NCBI GenBank assembly: GCA_015680685.1
Contig: MNCI01002813.1
Span: 248,001-312,000 of the forward strand
Length of the DNA stretch: 64,000 bases
Direction: 5' to 3'
Origin: Gnetum montanum
Taxonomy: Eukaryota > Streptophyta > Gnetopsida > Gnetales > Gnetaceae
Shown here: positions 22,440-34,490 of the stretch, in pieces
How positions within the stretch are numbered: position 1 is the stretch's first letter
Layout of the letters: each line of letters starts with the position of its first letter
The notes under the pieces: model-generated
Databases searched by the model: none
What the model was told of the DNA's origin: nothing
What the model saw: only the letters and a program-made list of their open reading frames with translations
Made by a program: the position numbers and the translations under genes

Positions 22440-23500
22440 TAGAATCAAGCAAGTTCATCACCAAATCTTCAATGAACATGATGACACTAATTGGGAAGAG
22501 TTGGAAATCCCTTAGAGGTTTAAATAGGAGCCACTTAAGTTAAAAATTCTACTGGTTAGAATAATATATGCTTTTTTGAATAATGGGAAGCTATTCATTA
22601 TCAATGCTAAGCTTGCTCCTAAATAGAAAAAGAAACTATTGGAGGTTATCAACAGATGGCCAATAGCCTTTGCTTGGTCATATTACAAGTTAATTGGAAT
22701 TGATCAAAGGATATGCCAACAAAAAATTTACATAGATTCCTCCATTAAACCAAAGTAGCAGCTGCAAACAATAGTTGAACTCTATCACATTGCAAAGAGT
22801 GAGTGGGTTAAACCACTTGTGATAGTGCTAAAGAAAGGTGGTAAGTGAAGGGCCTATATCAATTTTAGGCTACTGAATATGGCGACATATAAGAACCATT
22901 TTCCATTTTCATTTGTGGACTAGGTGTTGGATGTCATTTCTAGGTATTGTTATTACAACTTTTTGGATGATTCTAGTGACTATAATCAAATTCAAATAGC
23001 ACCAAATGATTAGGTCAAAACTACATTCATGAATCCTAGGGAACTTTTGCTTATAGAAAGATGCCATTTGGCCTATGCAATTTCCATGTTACATTACAAT
23101 GCCTTGTCTTAAGCATATTCCAATAGCAAATTGGTAGCAAGATGGAAGTCTTAATGGATGACTTCTCCATATATGGGGTTGCATTTGAGCAAGCCCTGGA
23201 CTATCTTGAGAAAGTGTTGAAAAGGTGCATGGAGATAACCTTAGGCTCAACTAGCAAGAAAAGTCACTTGATGATGTAGGATGGAATTATTTTGGGACAT
23301 AGAATATCACAAAAAGGAGTTAATGTGGACCCTGAAAAAATAAGGACCATCCAAGGAATTACTAGAAAACTTGAAATAATTAAAGATGTGAGGCCATTCT
23401 TTGGTCACACTAGCTACTATTGCCACTTCATCAAGAATTTCTCTAATATTTCCAAACCATTAGTGCAGCTAACAAAAAAGGATGCTTTGTTCATCTAGAC
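22440..23500 (+). pseudogene. Reverse transcriptase remnant of element B
   Basis: Motifs in order: WPIAFAWSYYKLIGIDQRIC (about 22655), SEWVKPLVIVLKKGGK (about 22800), AYINFRLLN, YYNFLDDSSDYNQIQIAP (about 22950, compare LDGYSGYNQI), a frameshifted KMPFGLCNF (about 23056), and MDDFSIYGVAFEQALDYLEK (23155). The last motif is the F(M)DDFS catalytic box typical of Athila RT. LGHRISQKGVNVDPEKI and GHTSYYCHFIKNFSNISKPL follow at 23292-23470. There are several stops. Confidence 0.75.
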
Positions 23501-23589
23501 CAAGTAATGCAAGCATGCATTCTAGAAGCTCAAGCAAATGCTTGTGGAAACTTCAATTCTATGAGTACCTGACTAGTTTAGATCCTTTT

Positions 23590-23950
23590 ACATCATCACA
23601 AATGCATCAAGTTATGCTTTGGGGATCATGCTCACAAAGCTAAATGATCAAAAACATCCTTATTATATCCACTGTGTGAGTAGACAAATTGTGGATGCAT
23701 ATCTAAATTATACCACCATAGAGAAAGAACTAATGACAATGATGTATGCCTTAGAAAAATTCCAATAGTATGTTCTTTGGTACAAGGTGTTTGTGCACAT
23801 AGATCATAGTGCAATCTAGTTCTTGATGAATAAGACAATAGTAAGACCTAGTGTTATATAATGGATGTTGATCTTGCAAAAGTTCAATATAAAAATGGTA
23901 GATTGAAAGGGGACTAAGCATTTGGTCAATGGTCACTTGTCTTGATTGAG
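23590..23950 (+). pseudogene. RNase H remnant of element B
   Basis: It reads YYIHCVSRQIVDAYLNYTTI then EKELMTMMYALEKFQ (about 23660-23768), matching YYASxTLxxAQxNYxTxEKE. VHIDHSAI (23795) matches YTDHxAL, and W.LILQKFNIKMVD, KGTKHLVNGHLS (about 23870-23940) match the VADxLSRL end. It digests the RNA strand in the RNA-DNA hybrid; it is disrupted by stops here. Confidence 0.7.
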
Positions 23951-24149
23951 ATGGGATAGCAAAGAGGAGAACATCCTACTTTTAGATTAGTTTCCTAATG
24001 AACTCTTCTTTGTTGAAGCTATAATTGAATAATTACCCACTAAAACCAAATGGTATGATGCCATTCCCACCTACCTTCTTACTCAAGAGATGCCATAGGA
24101 GTGGGACAACAAGAAGAAACAATAGTTTCTTCACCAGGAAAAACACTTC

Positions 24150-25100
24150 ATGGAAATCAGTGGACACCTTTACAAGGTGTGCACTAATGCCCTAGTTTGT
24201 TGGTGCATTCCTGATGCTGATCAACTATGTGTTCTTAAAGATGCTCATGAGGACACTTGTCGGGAACATTATTCTGGAAGACATATGACCATTAGGATCC
24301 TAATGGTAGGTTATTATTGGCCAAAAATTTTCAAGGATGCCCACCACTTCATCCTTTCTTGTGAACACTGCCAATGTGATGGTGGGATAACCACTTGTAT
24401 AGAGGTGCCTCAAAAATGGATCCAACCAATAGAGTCCTTCAATATTTGGGGCATTAACTTCAAGGGTCCCATCACACTCATGTCTAATGGAAAATCATAA
24501 ATCATAGTAGCTATTGACTACTGCACCAAATGGATAGAAGCTATGGCTATCACCGATTACACATCTTCCACAATGACTTAGTTTATTCAATAACATGTGG
24601 TAAATAGGTTTGGGGTGCCATGTACACTTATTTCTAATAATGAAACTCACTTTAGATGAACCACCTTTTGAAAGCTCATGTAGTGCTTTGGGGTTGAACT
24701 TAAACTAACAACACCCTACCATCCCAAGCTAATATTTAAGTGAAAGTTATGAATAGAAAGATTAAAAAGATACTAACAATAATAGTTAGTAGATATAGAA
24801 AGGATTAGAGCACAAAACTCAATGATTTCCTTTGGACCTACTACTCCACTTGAAAGCTTCCTATAGCAAACTCTCCCTATGAGCTTATGTACAAAAAACT
24901 ACCAAATTTTCCCATCCAAGCATAGCTCCATATATTCAAAAGCCTATGACCTTAGAATTAAGAAAGTAAAATTTCAACCAAGAGATAAGGTCTTATATTG
25001 GAATTCCAAATATGTACCACAATGAACTAAGTTTTAAACATTATGGGAGGAGCTTTACATTATCTGTGAAACCTTTCCCTCTAGGACCATGTTAATATAC
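24150..25100 (+). pseudogene. Integrase remnant of element B
   Basis: The zinc-binding HHCC part is clear: HEDTCREHYSGRHM with the following GYYWPKIFKDAHHFILSCEH and CQC (24245-24375). The catalytic core continues as FNIWGINFKGPI, IVAIDYCTKWIEAMA (24510) with the first Asp, NRFGVPCTLISNNETHF (second Asp is Asn), and a decayed Glu region near 24700. There is a stop after GKS at 24500. The KFQPRDKVLYWNSK-like stretch near 24980 corresponds to the C-terminal part. Confidence 0.75.
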
Positions 25101-25279
25101 AAACCTAAAATGCCAAATAAAAAGTTGCTACTCAACATACAACAAATAAATCATTTTCAAGAACCTAAGAGTGATAATGACAACAACACCCCATTGGATG
25201 AACAAGCATTCTCAACTTTTTGGATCTCCTCCTTCCAACCTAGTCATGGGATAAATAACCATCCATGCTAATCAAATAA

Positions 25280-26689
25280 TGTGGCTCCTCATTTTCTTCA
25301 TTTTTTCTATCTTTCACCATTTTTTACATCATTTTAGTATGTTTTTCTTTTTCTTTAATATTTTACAATTTCTTTTATATTTTACTTTATTTGGTTTGTG
25401 TTTTTCTTATGTTTTCCTATATTTTCACTAGGACCAAGTGCAATTATAGGTACTAATTAATGGTGGTTTGTACTACAATGTTATTTAATTGCCAATGTCT
25501 AGATTCTATCTTTGAATTTTGATGTTGATGACTAAGATATGGCTTCTTTTCATGATAATAGATAGTGATTTCACATCATCCACTAATCCATAACACTCTA
25601 TGGTGTTTCCTCATTTTTGAAGTATGAGGTCCCTTCTTAAATGAAACATTTAACAAATTTATGACCTTGATATTTTTCAAACATGGGAAGGACTAAATGG
25701 ATAGAAAAGATGTTACTTTAAGGAGATTTAACACTGTTTATACTTTCCTACCCTCTTAGGTGCATCAATATTTTCATGGATATTTTCCATTTCTACGTTG
25801 ACCAATAACATGAAGCTAAAGTATTTGCATGGTGTGGTTCTTATCCAAAAATGGAAAACTTAAAAATAAAAATAATGGAAATTCAAAGTACATCCCTTAT
25901 TCTCAATAATAGGCTACAAACACTGGTTATGGGACTAGAAAGGAAAGTTACCCATGCCTGAAGGTCCCCTCTAACTAAGGCCCTTCTCACTTCCTACTTC
26001 TCTTTTCTCATTTTTTTTGGAATAGTGATTAATTTTTGGGGATATTCTTGTTCCTTGGAGGATGGACAAGTCTCTAAGTGTTAATGCAAATTCATTGAAA
26101 GTGGATGATTTTAATTCGGACTAAGGATCAACATTATTAGGTTATTTTAACCACAAAATCCACAAGGGACTTAATGTGATCACAATATGGAACTCTATTC
26201 CATACTCTCTCTAATCTGCCTATGATCTCTGTCACTCACCTAACTACCATTTCTCATGTTTGTTTAGTATCCTAGTTTGATATGGTCAAAATTTCATGGT
26301 GGTTTCTTTGGTGATTTGGTGCTTAACTACCATAACCATTAATAAGCCATGGGATTCACAAACTCCTTAGTTTAAGGGCATGCAAGGACATTAAGGGGAT
26401 GAGCCTACTATGGGGAGGATCCACTTGCATATTTCCTAGTTGGATTTGTTAAGTTCCTCATCCCTTTGATATTTTTGCAATCAAATCTCTCATGCTCCAC
26501 ATCAGTTGCATCCAGTAGTTCACTCCTTCATTAATTTTCTCCAAGGTAAATCTCTTATTTTGTGAATTATCAATATCTCTTCACATATTTCATCATGTTC
26601 TAGACTTCTTTGGGTTCCTCTAAACTCCAATATTATTAAAAGATTCCTTATTTTTCTTCATTTTTTAAAGTGCAAAAATTATTTGTTAA
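25280..26689 (+). other. 3' noncoding part of element B
   Basis: The stretch at 25290-25440 is T-rich and matches the pyrimidine-rich composition seen after integrase in many gypsy elements. No coding motif was recognised further on. Confidence 0.4.
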
Positions 26690-26950
26690 TGACTATGTCA
26701 ATGTGGCCCCATCAATGCAATCTCATCAATGCAACATAAAAACACTATATATATTGGGCCACACTTTGTCATTTTTGCATATTTCTTCAAAATGAATGAG
26801 GAGGTTTTTTTTTATTTCAAGAGCTAATATCCTTGTAAAGCTCATATCTTGCTAACTGCTTATTAGGTTAATCCTATTTCTTAGTCCTACAACTACTAGA
26901 GTTGAGCTCTGCATTGTGGGGACCACAAACCTTAGGTTTTTGATGATTTT
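26690..26950 (+). repeat. Possible 3' LTR fragment of element B
   Basis: TGACTATGTCAATGTGGCCC and the following CATCAATGCAA blocks resemble the U3 blocks of the LTR at 21530 (GTCAACATGG, CATTGACGAGG). A TATA-like ACTATATATATTGGGCCACA lies at a matching distance. The similarity is weak and no polypurine tract is evident. Confidence 0.25.
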
Positions 26951-27184
26951 TTCTGAAATTTTTCTAACTTTCATAAAAAATTAACTAATAAAATACCATT
27001 AAAATTATTAATTCATCAAAGCTAAACCTTCCCAAAGAACTCCAGTAGTGATTTTAAAAAATAATATTAAAATAATTAATCTAAGATGATCATAACTTAG
27101 CCAAAGTGTAACAAGAAAAACAAGACAAGGTACCTAAATGTTATATGTTATGCATCAAATGCTAATCCTTGGTTATGTTGTGAT
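26951..27184. other. Unassigned AT-rich DNA
   Basis: Nothing recognisable between the possible end of element B and the left LTR of copia F. Confidence 0.4.
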
Positions 27185-28333
27185 TGTGGATCATTGAACT
27201 TAAAAGGAGGGGAGGGGTGAATAAGTTCCCTAAATAAAAAATTAAATGAAAAAAGCACTAAATTTAATCTAGTTCCCCAAATTGGGTAGTCCACACATGG
27301 AGAGTAGATCACAAGTACACCTTTGGACATTGTTGCTCTTAAAATGTGGTTGAAGGATCCACACCGTGTATAGTCATCAAACCCTACTTCAGAGTGTTGT
27401 ATCACAACATCAATCACTCAACCGATCAAGGTTCCATAAATCTTGAAAATGTGGTTTCAAGGATTTTAGAACCTTTACAATCTTGAACTCCACATCAGAG
27501 TGTGGTACTACAACACCAACAACTTAATCCCATAAGATCCTGACAAGCTTATGCACATCAACCCTATAGAGCAACCAGAATAATAATTACAAGGAATAAT
27601 TGTAACTCAATTTTCTAATCCTTGGACAATGAGGTACAACACACTTTATAAAGCCAAAAATAATTAGACAATGAGGAGCAATAGAGAATGCAATTGTACA
27701 ATTAATACAACAATGCTTGCTCATTTTCCAATGCACATGAAGTCTTCTTATAGCTACTATGTTTCTAAATCCTTCTTAATATTTGTGCAATGACTATCTA
27801 ACAATCACTAACGGTCATGGTAGAAGTCTTTCTAATGCCTAAGACATCTCTCTAGATTTGCCTTTAAATTTGGAAAGATGTATTTGTTTCCTAAAATATG
27901 TCTTTCTAAAGTATCTACTCTAGAAGACATCTTGGTCTTGTTGATGATGTCTTTCTAGACTTGGTCTACAATTTGTAAAGATGACTCTCCCTTGTGAAAG
28001 AACTCTTTATCTAAGAAATATGTCTTGCTATTTCTAAATACATCTCTATCTAAGTTCTCTCCAAATCTACCAAGACATTTTTTCTTTTGTAGAGACATCT
28101 TTCTTCACTTTCTCTTGCATGATGAATGCATCATTCCTTGTCTACAACCTTGATCTTCCATATGCTTTAATGATGTCCAATTTTCTTATATCAGATCATG
28201 TCCTTATCCATATTCTTTGGATGTTCATTTGAAGACATGTGAATGACCTCCTCTTATAAGCTCTAGGATAGTTCGTTCCTTGTCCTCTTTAGCTGATCTT
28301 GGTTTCTCATGTACGTAGTCCTACAAACATAAC
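27185..28333 (-). repeat. 3' LTR of copia F, main part
   Basis: On the minus strand it ends in GATCCACA (27185), like the 5' LTR end at 49435. It aligns with 49435-49704 and 51483-52360, including the shared blocks around 27640 (ACAACACACTTTATAAAGCC), repeated AAGACATCTT-type motifs (27840-28110) and CTAGGATAGTTCGTTCCTTG (28262). The last five bases (28329-28333) are the target duplication of element C. Confidence 0.8.
28329..28333. repeat. Target-site duplication of element C, left copy (ATAAC)
   Basis: ATAAC directly precedes the LTR start TGTAACG at 28334 and recurs directly after the other LTR at 45626-45630. It is a perfect 5-bp duplication, as expected for gypsy integrases. Confidence 0.85.
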
Positions 28334-29735
28334 TGTAACGATGGAAAACATCAGTCGCTAGAAATACCGAACAAAAGTCCATGTACACAATTCTAACCCT
28401 AGATCCGTGTGAGGACCATGCTAGAGACAAAAAAAATCCAAGGTGCCCTGAACGGTCTTGTCGATCAGATAGGGACTTATTTAATTAGTAAAGTGTTTGG
28501 TAATAATTTGATGGAAAAATGAAGATTCTTTATAAGGCGATGCAATGTTGTTAATCCAAAAAGCAATTGAAGACAATGCAAATGATTTAGATGAGATTGC
28601 CAAATCCGTATAACTAGGATGCAAGGGATCAGATTTGGTAGAGAATACGATCACAAGATCTAGGATTTAATTTACGAAAAGCAATATGTTTGATACAATA
28701 ATTTCAGGCGGGCTTCGGTTTGGACGAAGCACATGCCAGCAACAAGAAATTTATCTAAAGATGAAAAAATCAAGGATCAATCTACCTTGATCTAGCCAAT
28801 CTGGGCACAAGGAAGTTAGACCTAGGGGAGAATATCTAGTAGCTAATTGTTTCTAATCGAGAGTTCTTGCCAATCGCCTTTGATGTTCTCATGATCACTG
28901 ATTCTCTTTTGCTCTTTTGCCAACCTTAAAGAAAAAAATTTTCCAACCCCTTTGATCTTCATCAACTAGAGCATTTATAAGGTTAGGGTCAAGAGAAAAA
29001 TGTGGTTTAAGTGACGCATGTCTTGAACTCATAAAATGCAATTGACTCAATGTGTTTTCATTGAAGCTTACAACGCTATGCTGTGTATCGTATCGTAAAC
29101 TACCCTCATGTGGGCTTTGGAAACATATTGTCCTTTGATTATGCTATAATACACTAGAGAGCATATTTTGGTGTATGAACACTGATGTATGAATTGTGCT
29201 TGTCATTACTTGAATTACGTTGCATTACACTAAATTATGCATCATAGCGTAATTCAGTGTAAAATAACGAAACTGCAAAAGTTGAAGTATTGTTGCCATG
29301 CTTCCTTTATTTCTATCTCTTTCAGGAATTTTACTATGCTACACTACGTAAAGCAACGTAATGGGCCCCTTAACCAGGAAAGAAAACTTGCTAAAACACA
29401 CGTCATGCTGCAGATCGTTGCTTAGTCCTTGAGATTTTTATTGGGCTGTCAATATATTACATGTTTGTCATCCTTGATGCTGCAGTGGAATGTCTTTGAT
29501 ATTACACTATGCTACGTAGCATTATGCTATGTTGTGTAATGTAGCATAATATGTTAAATGTTGAGATTTTGAAAGATGGAAAATTCATGAAGTGAAAGTC
29601 TTACCACCGTGCACTTATTGTTTTGTTTTGTCTCATGAAGTTCATCTATACTGTGTTGTGCCTTGTCACGACTTCTTGCTTGGGTCGCTAGATTTTTTTA
29701 CTTGGTCGAGGCTTCAAAAATTTTATGGTGTTTCA
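28334..29735 (-). repeat. 3' LTR of element C
   Basis: 1402 bp. On the minus strand it starts TGAAACACCATAAAATTTTT (29735) and ends in the complement of TGTAACGATGG (28334). It pairs with 44237-45625. It contains palindromic GCTACGTAGC-type motifs (29497-29550) and a TATA box (28973-28979). In the first 95 aligned bases from the left end I count 17 differences from the partner LTR, 16 of them transitions. Confidence 0.85.
28973..28979 (-). promoter_or_regulatory. TATA box in the 3' LTR of element C
   Basis: Minus strand CCTTATAAATGC. The same block is present in the 5' LTR of C (44861-44867), in LTR D (55066-55072) and, diverged, in solo LTR G (50848-50855), so it is conserved in the family and is the likely core promoter. 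Confidence 0.6.
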
Positions 29736-30984
29736 ATGGCCCCTCTTTGTTGACGTTTAGAGGGCTTTCCCGAATGATGTCGACAAAGAATACGAATGAA
29801 CAAAGAGGTAAAGGCACCAACAACGTCTGTTAGAGATTGCTCAAATGTTACTTTGCCAAACCTGGGAGTGCCAAGGTAGGTTAGGGAAGGAAGCATAGAA
29901 GGGATTTTACAAGAGTAAAAGGAAGGAGGTTCAGTGAAGACTCAAGCATGTGAATATGAAACTTTTGCAAACAAGTTGTAGCATCCTTCTACGAATGTAT
30001 TTGCAAGAGGTTACGTTGTCATACTGTATATGGAGGGCTTGCGTGGATGAGTTGTGTTACACCCGTGTGACCTGGATGAGCTGTTTTACATCCATTTTTT
30101 TAAACTTTGATCCTTTTTTTAATTAGATTCCACTTAGGCGAGTTGCGTTACGCTAGTTCATGGACATGAAGATGCAAAAGAGTGTTGCTTGAATATTCAT
30201 GCTCTGTAAAAGCAAGGAAAAAGGTAACAATGGTCATGAGGACAAAGGAATGGGAAAATGAAATAATGGATCGAATGGAGGGAGAGGTAGGATTTTCACT
30301 CATAGGTGGCTAGGCTAGTTTGAGCAATCGCTTCGAGATGCTATGATACCTTACTTGCTAATGAATGCACTCTCGATCAATGCTATCATAGCAAGTAACC
30401 TCTAAAACATAACAAAGAGCAGAGCATAGAAGCAATCGTCCTAATCACTAAGGAGGGAGGCTATTGAAACAAGCACCATCCAAAGCAAAAAGGAGAGCAT
30501 AGACCATGAAATAGGGACCATGATGGGGAGCAAGTGTCCCAATGTTGGTGCTGTGGTTCATGAAACTGTCATTGACAACCAGATTCATGTTGCCTCAATG
30601 ATTGGGCAAAGAACAAGTTCGATGAATCTACTAGGTTGGAGTTTAGTGACGATGATGGATGGAGGTCGCTGAGACTGTAGACGATCGTAGTTTCTTCATG
30701 GCCCCAAGCAATGAAATTGATCCTAGGAGGTGTAGCTACAAAGAGGCCGTTGTAGCAACATCTCCAAGGGATCAGTAGTATGCCTTTCGACATGTCTGAG
30801 GAATCAGCAAAATGCTGGCGGGGTAACAACGTTGTGTCTATCCCAACGCCTTACCTATTCTATCTGGTAGGAATGCTGTGCAAGAATGACCATGCTCGCT
30901 TGCTTCATGGAATTCTTGGCTGATTCCATTTTTGAGTCCTGGTTGATTATCGTTGCTGGTTTTAAGCCTCAATAGGCCGTGGTC
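29736..30984 (-). other. 3' untranslated region of element C with polypurine tract
   Basis: Next to the 3' LTR the minus strand reads ACAAAGAGGGGCCAT, a purine-rich tract that would prime plus-strand synthesis. The remainder up to 30984 has no recognisable coding sequence; the ORF at 30569-30829 has no family motif. Confidence 0.5.
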
Positions 30985-31256
30985 CCAGTTTAACATTTGG
31001 GCAGACTGCAAGATCTATTTTATGGTCCCAGCGGACCATGCTGTGGGTGTAAGTTTTATGTCATGACCTAGGGAAAAGTATGTGCTAATTTAGCATCTCA
31101 GCAGACGTATGCTTACCTTTCCAGTTTCACGTCATGGTGGATGGTCAAAAATTTTTCTAGTTTAGCATCTTGGTGGACGTGTGCAAGAAGTGCCAGTTTT
31201 ACATCGTAGCGAATGTGTACAACTTTGCCAATTTTACGTCATAGAAGATTTTTATT
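30985..31256. repeat. Degenerate tandem repeat, unit about 35-45 bp
   Basis: At least six variants of a unit like CCAGTTTNRCATC followed by GYGGACGTGTGCAA occur in direct succession (for example at about 30985, 31090, 31120, 31160, 31198 and 31230). It lies between the integrase end and the 3' untranslated region of element C. Confidence 0.6.
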
Positions 31257-31259
31257 ACC

Positions 31260-32290
31260 TTGTGTTTGTGCCGAGTTGATGCCTAGATGTAATATTGTTT
31301 CAAGTACAGATGGTTCACTATGTTTGAGTGCTCTTTGCCATCAATGTCTACTATCTTGAATGCTCCGTTGTTGTATGCATCGATGACCAGGAAAGGGCCT
31401 TCTTAGTATGTAGAGAACTTGCCTATTGGTTCATGAATGGCCTTGAGAACTAAGTCTCCTTTCTTGATCAGTTTTTGATGCAGGTTGTGTCGATGCTTCT
31501 GCCTTTGTTTATCTTGATATCTCTTGATGGTGTCAAGCATCTGGATGCGTTTCTCCTCCACTGAGTCTAAATCCACGATTCTAGACTCATTTTGCTAAGC
31601 CTTATTTATAATCATGGATAGGACCATCCACAATGAGGGAACCTATAATTCCAAGGGCAACACTGCTTCGGACCCATAGACTAGACTGTAGGGCATCCTA
31701 TCTGTAGCCGTTTTACATGTTGTACGATACGCCCATAGCACGTAGAGGATTTTTTCATGCCACCATTTTTTGTTAATATTGAGCATCTTCTTAAGTAGAT
31801 TGATAATCACCTTATTTTTCTCCTCTGCTTGACCATTTTCTTGTGGGTAATAAGGTGAAGAAAAAGATTGCTTGATACCAAGGTTATTGCAAAAAGATTT
31901 GGTTTCTGTGCTACAAAATTATGGCCCATTTTTGGTCACAATAGTCATAGGGAGCCCAAATCTAGTTACAATATTATCTAAGATGAAATGGAAAACTTGT
32001 TGAGATGTAATCTTCCATAAGGGGATAGCCTCTACCCACTTCATAAAATATTTGGTGGTGGTGATAATGAAGCTATGTCCTATGGAAGATTTGGGTGTGA
32101 TGGGACCTATGATGTCTAGCCCCCATTGCTGGAATGGCCAAGTGATCTGTGTAGTATGCAACTCAGTTGGTGACATGTGTATTAGATTTGCGTAACGCTG
32201 GCATGTGTCACACGTCTTAACCTTGGAAAGGTAGTCTTTTTCCATGTACGGCCAATAAAACCCTAGGCATATGATTTTAGCAGTCATTAC
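31260..32290 (-). pseudogene. Integrase remnant of element C (Tat type)
   Basis: From 32287 down: IICLGFYWPYMEKDYLSKVK, CDTCQRYANLIHMSPTEL (the CC half of the zinc site), WPFQQWGLDIIGPITPKSS with the first catalytic Asp in a WGxDIxGP motif, TTTKYFMKWVEAIPLWKIT, and DNIVTRFGLPMTIVTKNGP (second catalytic Asp replaced: TDNG became TKNG). Further down the frame resumes with the C-terminal GAFKIVDIDGKEHSNIVNHL-like stretch (about 31350). The spelling WPFxxWGxDIxGP fits the Tat lineage. Several stops after 31919. Confidence 0.75.
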
Positions 32291-32459
32291 TTGCAGGGCT
32301 ACGTGTCCTCCGTATAGCCCTTCATGAACTTTGTTAACTATTCACTATGCTTGGTCACTGTTAATGTAGGTAAGCAATACTCCATCGAAGGAGCATCTAC
32401 AAAGAGTACTATCTCCAAGGATGATGTATTGCTTGGCACGCTTGCGCACTACATCCTTT

Positions 32460-33060
32460 TACGCATGTGTTAGCTCGTGTAGTGGTTCGCCATTCAGAAG
32501 GTAAGTTTTAATGTTGTCATACCATTCTAACATTCCTTCCACGTTTAATGAAGAAATATACACCACTTGAATGAAAATCTTTGTACATTCTATCATTAAA
32601 GTAGGCCAAATGGCAACCAAGTGTGGTGGCATGTTTAACGCCAGTGTTGCCAGTGCATCGGCAACAACATTTTCCTTGCGCGGCATGTGTTGAGCATCTA
32701 TTGTCATGAATTGTTTCAGGAGATCTTTAGCCATATCGTAGTAGGGCTATAGGTGCATAGCCTTGCAAGTGTAGACTCCTGTGATTTGATTGATGATGAG
32801 CATCGAATTACCTCAAATTGCCAAGTGTTGAACTTTAAGTTCTCTAGCTTTCAACAACCCTCTGAGGAGCCCCTCATACTTTGCCATGTTGTTCGTACAA
32901 GGGAATGTCAGGCAGTAAGCCGATGGCTGTACATCCTAAGGGGTAAGTGTAATGATAGTGGCAGCACTACCACCTCTAGTAGTTGAAGCTCTATCAAAGT
33001 ATAACATCACTTCGAGGCCTATTGACACAGGGCTTAAACTATGTACATTCTCATCTGGGA
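32460..33060 (-). pseudogene. Second (archaeal-type) RNase H remnant of element C
   Basis: The minus strand at about 33020-32860 reads LYFDRASTTRGGSAATIITL followed by AYCLTFPCTNNMAKYEGLL. This matches the LxFDGAS..xGxGAGxVL ... FxCTNNxAEYEALL pattern of the extra RNase H domain of Tat-lineage elements. The catalytic Asp of FDGAS is kept, and Glu of AEYEAL is partly kept (AKYEGL). The end of the domain lies in 32734-32459 (ALATLALNMPP). Stops are present. Together with the RT-linked RNase H this gives the dual RNase H arrangement. Confidence 0.7.
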
Positions 33061-34490
33061 ATTCTGGCTCTATCGTAGCTTGATCTTTAGTGGGCGATGT
33101 TGCTAGTTGGTCAGCTATGGCCTAACCTTTTGTGGAAAATTGGCTGACATAATGTGAATCAAATTTGGCCATGATGGTGTTCCAATAAGCTATCCTGCTA
33201 CTCTCATATAAGTTGTTTGAGATAGCTCACAGAACATTGCTTTTACAGATTATATTGACCTGACTATGGAAAAGATAATGCCTAAATTTTTTAAGTGTGA
33301 AAACTAATGCCAAACAGTTACACTCTACTTCATTATACCTTGTCTCGTATGAAAATAGAGCATGACTGAGGTAATAGATAGGGGCTTCAGACCCATCGTT
33401 CCTTTTTTGGTACAGTAACATAGCTATGGACACATCTGAGCTTGATAGATAGATGTAAAAAGGTTGATCCCTTTGTGGTGGGAAAACCATTTGCAAATGT
33501 TGTAACTCCTTTTTTAAATTGTCAAATGTATGCTGGTAGTCATTGGTCCATTCAAAATTAACACCCTTCTTAAGAAGGTGTTGCATGGGATATAATTTAT
33601 CTATTAATTTCGAGATGAACTACCTAATGAACTGAAGTTTGCCTTGCAACCCATGTAGTTCCTTGAGGTTTGTAGGTGGTGTTAAATCAATGATGGCCTT
33701 GACCTTGTCAGGGTCGACTCAGATGCTAGTCTTTGATACCACAAACCCCAACATGCATCCGATTTTGACTCCGAATATTCATTTCTTTGGGTTAAGCCAT
33801 AATTCATGCTTAAGGCATCATTTAAGGACTAAATCCAAGTCTTCTAAATGATCTTCAAACTTTATAGACTTGGTAGCTATGTCATCTACGTAGTCATTCA
33901 GTCTTCCTAAAAGATAGTCACTAAAGATGTATGTCATGGCCCATTAATACATCGCCCCAGTGCTTTTTAGCCTAAAAGGCATCATAGTGTAACACAAGGT
34001 CCCCCAGGGTGTCGTGAATGTTGTGGTCAACTGATGCTCTAGGTTTATGCGAATTTGATTATAACCTGAGAAACCATCCATGAAGGATAGAAGCACATGA
34101 CTAGCTATTGTGTCGATCAGTTGGTCGATACTGGGTAATGTGAAATTATCCTTAATCATAGCTTTATTTAGATCCCAAAAGTCTATGCAAATGCATATAC
34201 CTCCCATTTTTTTAGAGACAACTATGATGTTGGACACCCAGTCTNGCAACGTTGTTTTGGAGTACTCACATTATGCCACTCTATGTTTGTTGGTCTAAAA
34301 GGGAACTAACCCTAAGAGTTTTATTCTCAGCTTTGTGCGTAACCATAGGGACCTCGTTGAGAGGATCCTCGATCACATCACCAGCCTCCAGGTCTAGAGT
34401 ACGGGCCAAATGTTCTAGCCAATCTGGGGATATCTTCGATGTTGCTATGGTTATGTCACAAGGGGTAGGTTCTATTTCTATCAGCATGTA
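33060..34490 (-). pseudogene. Reverse transcriptase and RNase H remnant of element C (Tat type)
   Basis: From 34487 down: a pre-RT linker ending ENKTLRVSSLLD, then after stops and an apparent deletion WVSNIIVVSKKMGGICICID (34245-34180), DLNKAMIKDNFTLPSIDQLI, SFMDGFSGYNQIRI (first catalytic Asp kept), TTPWGTLCYTMMPFRLKSTG, then a frame-shifted YVDDI box (about 33890), GFVVSKTSI and VDPDKVKAI. The RNase H part (33586-33227) reads PIYYLSHALFSYETRYNEVE, CNCLALVFTLKKFRHYLF. One N is at 34245. The usual RT N-terminus (RP..MxPE) is missing. Confidence 0.8.

Larger units (their letters stand above)
17279..26950 (+). mobile_element. Athila-like Ty3/gypsy element B
   Basis: Plus strand: 5' LTR (17279 to about 18205), leader, gag (about 18650-20640), protease (about 21720-22060), RT (about 22440-23500), RNase H (about 23590-23950), integrase (24150 to about 25100), and a pyrimidine-rich 3' region. 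A solo LTR in the opposite orientation (20642-21530) interrupts it between gag and protease. The RT-to-integrase order and motif spelling fit the Athila branch of non-chromodomain gypsy elements. The right end is uncertain; a weak LTR-like stretch at 26690-26950 may be the 3' LTR. All genes carry stops. Confidence 0.75.
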
